This document shows, one piece after another, positions 60,001-64,000 of a DNA stretch of 64,000 bases. The first letter of the stretch is position 1. Each line of letters opens with the position of its first letter. Both the position numbers and the translations under genes were made by a program. Location: assembly GCA_949358305.1 (NCBI GenBank), contig OX442314.1, positions 18,469,060 to 18,533,059 of the forward strand, written 5' to 3'. Below the pieces are notes generated by a model. It was not told where the DNA came from. It did not search any database and saw nothing but the letters and a program-made list of their open reading frames with translations. This DNA comes from Strigamia acuminata (taxonomy: Eukaryota > Arthropoda > Chilopoda > Geophilomorpha > Linotaeniidae).

Positions 60001-62607
60001 TTCAAAAGGAGAAGCCAATAAAAGACCAACCACCAAATGGCAATTTGATGGTCGGTCCATCTAAAAAGATCATCAATGATTACAAAAATTTTGGACTTGG
60101 GATTTGTAAAGTTGAGCATGATGTTCGAAGCATTAGAAAATCACCGAAAAAAATTATTTTATCTCGAAGCCGTAATACTCTGTAGAACCCATATTTGATA
60201 AACGTGATGGTAATTGGGGATAAAATTTTATGATTAATACATAATTTATCTTGTTTTCTTCGTTACAAACATACATTATTAACATTTAAAACTCGACCAA
60301 CTTTTTGCTTTGTTTCCCTCTATGAGTAAGTTGCCAAGCAACAAGCAAACTTATCACTCGGTAACCCTAAGGTGAAGTGAAGCATAGCGAACAGACAAAC
60401 ACGGCAAAAAAACACAAAAGAAAACCATTAACGCCACCGAAGATGTCTTTCGGTGTCCTATTTGTGAATCAATTATAGGAAAAACACTATAAGAAAAATA
60501 TCTTATTTGTAAATTTGTTTCAGATCTCTTTAGGTTTAGCAAATTATGTTTAAATATAGAAATAATGATATAATTGGCTGCTCTTGTAAGTTCGTTGCGA
60601 ACGCATTTAAAAGGACATTTAGCCCATTTACCTTCCGCCCTAGTTCGTGTTACTCTGCATCATTTTAAGAAATGCGTGATGTCACCTGAGAGTATAATTA
60701 CGAAATGTTTGCTCAAAAGAGAAATTTAAATTGCATGATTTAATGGTCACGGTTGCACTTGACACAAAACTTAACAAACATCATTGCCTTGCCGCAAGCA
60801 TTTTCACCACAGTTGAAACTGTGAAATATTGTTGAGGCTTTTAAACTGCTCAAAATTGCATTTTATCCAATAGAACTGCCACATCTATCGGAGATAAACC
60901 CTACTCAAATAATTCGATTTGCAGTGCTAAATGAGTGATTCAGTCGACTGCAAATCAGTGAATAATGTGCCTTTAGATCTATTTAATGTTTGTCACAACA
61001 CATGAAGAGTAAAATGTGACATGTAAGGTCAAACTTGCGTGCGGTTTATTGCATATACAGCAATCCATATTAATTTTATATCGACACATTTAAAGATTAC
61101 TTGGCACTAAAAAAAAATTCTACTTTTATTTTTCCTAGTTAATTATTAATTACCACTTTAAAAACTTTCATTTCTAAAAACTTTGACATTACTACCATAG
61201 TTCAGTTTCCACGATCCTGCACTTTAATCTCGCAACACGTTTACTCAATAAATTTGTCGAGTTGCTTTAGTGTTTAAAGAGTAAAAGATACACTGTTTAG
61301 AGATGGAAACTTAAAAGAGTAAATATTTAATTCAGAAATTTGTGCTCTCTAAGTACACTAACTTCCGCTAATCATCGATTATTATGCCTTGCAAGTCAAC
61401 ACAACAACCTTTCGTAGCTTAAATACCTGACCGATCTTCTTAGTTTTTCATGAATTTAATATTATTTAAAGCACATTTTAAAGGCACACACAAGTGGAAT
61501 GCCCAGTACACACAAAAAATACACACACACAAACATTCTATTGTAATTCGCAGGTTTTATCAACTAGAAAGTGGGGAGCTTTTGTGGTTTGGCTTCTCCT
61601 TTCGACACTTGTCAACACGGCTTGTCATAGCCGCAGCTGAACAAATATTTTTACTTAGACAAAGTCACTATTAAAGTGTTAAATTTATTAATAGTCATAC
61701 GAAGCTTTTAAACATGATTCATATCCTCATTAATATCATTTCACTTTTTTTTCCCCTCCAGGAAACGGTTTCCTTCCATTTCCATTCAAGATTTCCTAAA
61801 TACCATCTGTGGAAATTGAGTAAATCCACGTTTAAATTTTAATTGTTTGCTCCAAATTGAATTGCTTATAGATTACCCGAACCAGCAAAAACAAATAAGT
61901 AATTAAAAAAAAAATAATTAAAAAGACGCAAGAAAATTAGACCAAGGAAACTCGATTCCACCGTGATAGGATACAGTGATTGACAAGTGTGTTCTTATCA
62001 CGACTAAACAGAGTCTGATAAAAGCATAAAATTAATTGCTTGTTAACACTCCAGAATTAAACCTAAGTGTAAATAACAACTATTTGGTCTCCAAATAACC
62101 TTTAAAACAAATTTTTTTAAAAAAATCCAACCAAACTGTCTCCATTTTCCTTTCTTTGTAAAACCAGAAATTAAAATTCAATAAACGAATATAGTGAAGC
62201 AAACAAATACCTTTAATGAAATCGACTGCTTGTTCTAATCCATACGTATCCTTATCACAATCATCCAAAACATGAACTCCAATTTTGATGCCAGGTAAGA
62301 AGTCCTTGAGATTGTTAATGTAGTCAATTGTATAGAGCATTGTTTCTAGGGCTTGGATTCCTCCTTGGGGCATGATGGGCCCGCATGTAAACTTATCTTC
62401 GCGTTCGTGGACCATCATTAAACCACCTAAGATGAGATCACCTTCGATTTCTGTGACTCGTCTAATGGGCCAAGTATAATTGATACCGAGATTCGCTTCT
62501 TTTTTAGGTATCGATCTCAACATTCGGAAAAAAGGATCGGATGATGTCGCCAAGGATGTCAAGGAAAGGGTGAAAAATGTCAAAAAAATTAAAATCATTG
62601 TCTCCAC
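48028..62607 (-). CDS. mtt: Class C GPCR, metabotropic-glutamate-like receptor of the mXR/mangetout type
   Basis: Eight exons (62607-62211, 54341-54187, 52310-52140, 52085-51511, 50820-50714, 50647-50364, 49891-48916, 48209-48028) join in phase to 948 residues. It is a plasma-membrane dimeric receptor. Parts: a signal peptide (METMILIFLTFFTLSL); a Venus-flytrap ligand domain (exons 1-6); a nine-Cys linker (ending CCWHCFNC, then CQDCPLGTLPD); seven membrane helices, all in exon 7 (from about IAIGAMCFSTLGILLTL to the FTPKLYIIILHPERNVRQ end); and a Ser/Thr-rich tail. Residues holding the amino-acid backbone are present (SSVTS, STSPEL, ESNYG, GSDGW). The basic residues that hold the glutamate side-chain carboxylate are replaced: G and A in GGIQALE where mGlu4 has K74 and R78, and Q in EGQLQFV where it has K405. 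Known insect mXR receptors share this pattern and do not respond to glutamate. Wider wording (SFFSTSPELSNK, KKYVEGE) fits that clade. Confidence 0.88.
54342..62210 (-). other. First intron of the mXR-like receptor (about 7.9 kb)
   Basis: This is by far the largest intron in the window. It is AT-rich with homopolymer runs. No exon-like frame in the right phase is needed, because exon 1 (phase 1) joins 54341 directly into the conserved GVIGAASS segment. Antisense and low-complexity ORFs inside it are not supported. It may hold regulatory DNA, but I see no specific site. Confidence 0.6.
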
Positions 62608-64000
62608 CTGATGTCATCGTTCTCAACCACGGACATCGTCACCTGGTGCAAGCACAACGCCGACTGAGCAACACGTGATGAGGGAATGGAACGCTAGTAG
62701 AGAAACGCGAATCGAACCTTGTGACATCACTCATACGTCATTTATGGGAAGATTCATTCTAACAACTTAGCTATGAAGAAATTAAATGCCACAAAAATTA
62801 ACTTTTTTCAACTGGATTTTACACATTATTGAGCAAATTTCTCAGGTTTAAGTCTTCTTAATAAAAAAAAGCTACAAAAGTGAAAAAAAAATCTCAGCTA
62901 ATTTCTTTAATTAAATATTAATTCGACGGTTTTTCTTACCGCATTATGTAAATGAAAAAAAAAAAATTAAAAAAAGGTAAAACTCATTAAAAAAAATTTG
63001 ATTATCTAAATAATTTTGAAACGATGAAAATTTACGTTTTTTTTTGTTTTTTTAACTTTTAAATAAATGAATTTGTGTAAAAACCCTCTAACCAAAATAA
63101 AATTATTAATATCATTTGTTTCAATAATGTCACGAGCCCAAATTAAATTAAAAATCATGATTTACGTGTGGGGGCATGCAGAGGTGAAAAGAAAATGACA
63201 GAAATGTGACATAAATGTAATTTTAATGTGTGACAAATCTAAATTAAATTGAAAAAAAAAAATCTTTTTTTTTTCTTTGACATTTGCACACACATTGAAA
63301 CAAAAGGCAGCACAATTTCACTTTCGGTTATGTATTGGAAAAACATTTGTTTGAAATTGTTTTCCATTTGATTCTTTCAACCCCCTCACTCTTCCTGCTT
63401 GCTCTCACATTCCTCCCATGGCACCAATGTTTTTCTTATTCACTTCATTTGGTAGCTCGTAACGACCCGGAAGCTGCCAACTGAATCTGCGCGTGCGTGC
63501 ACACATGATGGAATTGCTCTGATGGGGCCAGCTACTTCATGAACACAAAAGATGAACGGATACTAAACCATTCACCTAAAAACATCTGGCATCAGATTCA
63601 CTACCGGAATTTCACCACACGTAAAAAAGAATCACCCCCCGAATGAACACTCGAAAGAATATCGTTTTGCTAAATTGCATTTCCACCACTATTTCCCTAC
63701 AGCACGCAACAAATTACAGCATCATGTTCACACTCCAATTACCCACATCATTAACGACTTTCCACAAAATAAACCCCTTAGCTCTTCCTACTTCCTGTTC
63801 ATTGTCTTCCTCAGACAACATTTTCTTTTGTATCTGTCTTTTGTGAACTGGAAATTCGAAAAATAATGTTTGTTTTCGATGGTTGCAGAAATGCAATTTC
63901 ACCGACTAATGAGAATTTTTAATAAATAAAAGAACACTAAAATATCAAATTCCTATCCATTTCCACCCAATTAATTAATCGTGTTCTGACTAAAGAGAAA
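62608..64000. other. Upstream region of the mXR-like receptor
   Basis: This is AT-rich DNA 5' of the receptor start codon, expected to hold its promoter and 5' UTR. No gene or distinct element is recognised. The short ORFs near 63643-63902 overlap on both strands and look random. Confidence 0.4.

Noticed and set aside
1-64000. tRNA, rRNA, CRISPR arrays and bacterial operon signals
   Set aside because: None were seen; intron-rich genes and animal-specific families show eukaryotic nuclear DNA.

Overview
The window is nuclear DNA of an animal, visibly AT-rich, with many introns, often under 100 bp. The organism is probably an arthropod or another ecdysozoan. The clues are a metabotropic-glutamate-like receptor of the insect mXR/mangetout type, one single CAMTA gene, short introns and DIRS/mariner-type transposon debris. 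I cannot name the species. All gene models were assembled by eye from splice sites and reading-frame phase. In every multi-exon model below the exon phases close.

Layout. Positions 1-3.5 kb hold a decayed transposon area: a long ORF of unknown function, the 3' end of a tyrosine recombinase with an internal stop, a second ORF, and terminal-type inverted repeats. From 5.9 to 13.2 kb (+) runs a CAMTA transcription factor whose first coding exon(s) are missing from the window. From 16.35 to 25.26 kb (-) lies a 31-exon receptor guanylyl-cyclase-like gene (about 1960 aa). It has an unusual ectodomain, and its cyclase domain has lost several catalytic residues. Just upstream on the same strand, head to tail with gaps of only about 110-250 bp, are three paralogous genes of a family I do not recognise (A 25.38-27.05, B 27.30-28.90, C 29.09-30.13 kb). 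A and B end in a MYND-like C6H2 zinc finger; C is a shortened member. At 31.3-35.7 kb (+) are two tandem DEG/ENaC-type channel genes with altered pore and pre-TM1 motifs.

From 36.37 to 37.17 kb is a decayed mariner-like element with 35-bp inverted repeats. From 37.76 to 44.73 kb (-) is a 16-exon ARHGEF10-type RhoGEF with an inverted-repeat element in one intron. From 48.03 to 62.61 kb (-) is an 8-exon class C GPCR of the mXR type (948 aa) with a first intron of about 7.9 kb. The remaining sequence is AT-rich intergenic or intronic DNA in which I see no genes, tRNAs, rRNAs or CRISPR arrays.

Functionally this is a signalling-rich neighbourhood: a calmodulin-linked transcription factor, a receptor pseudo-cyclase, ligand- or stimulus-gated sodium-type channels, a Rho activator and an amino-acid-like GPCR. 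Nothing shows that they form one pathway. The strongest candidates for undescribed biology are the receptor pseudo-guanylyl-cyclase and the adjacent MYND-like gene family.
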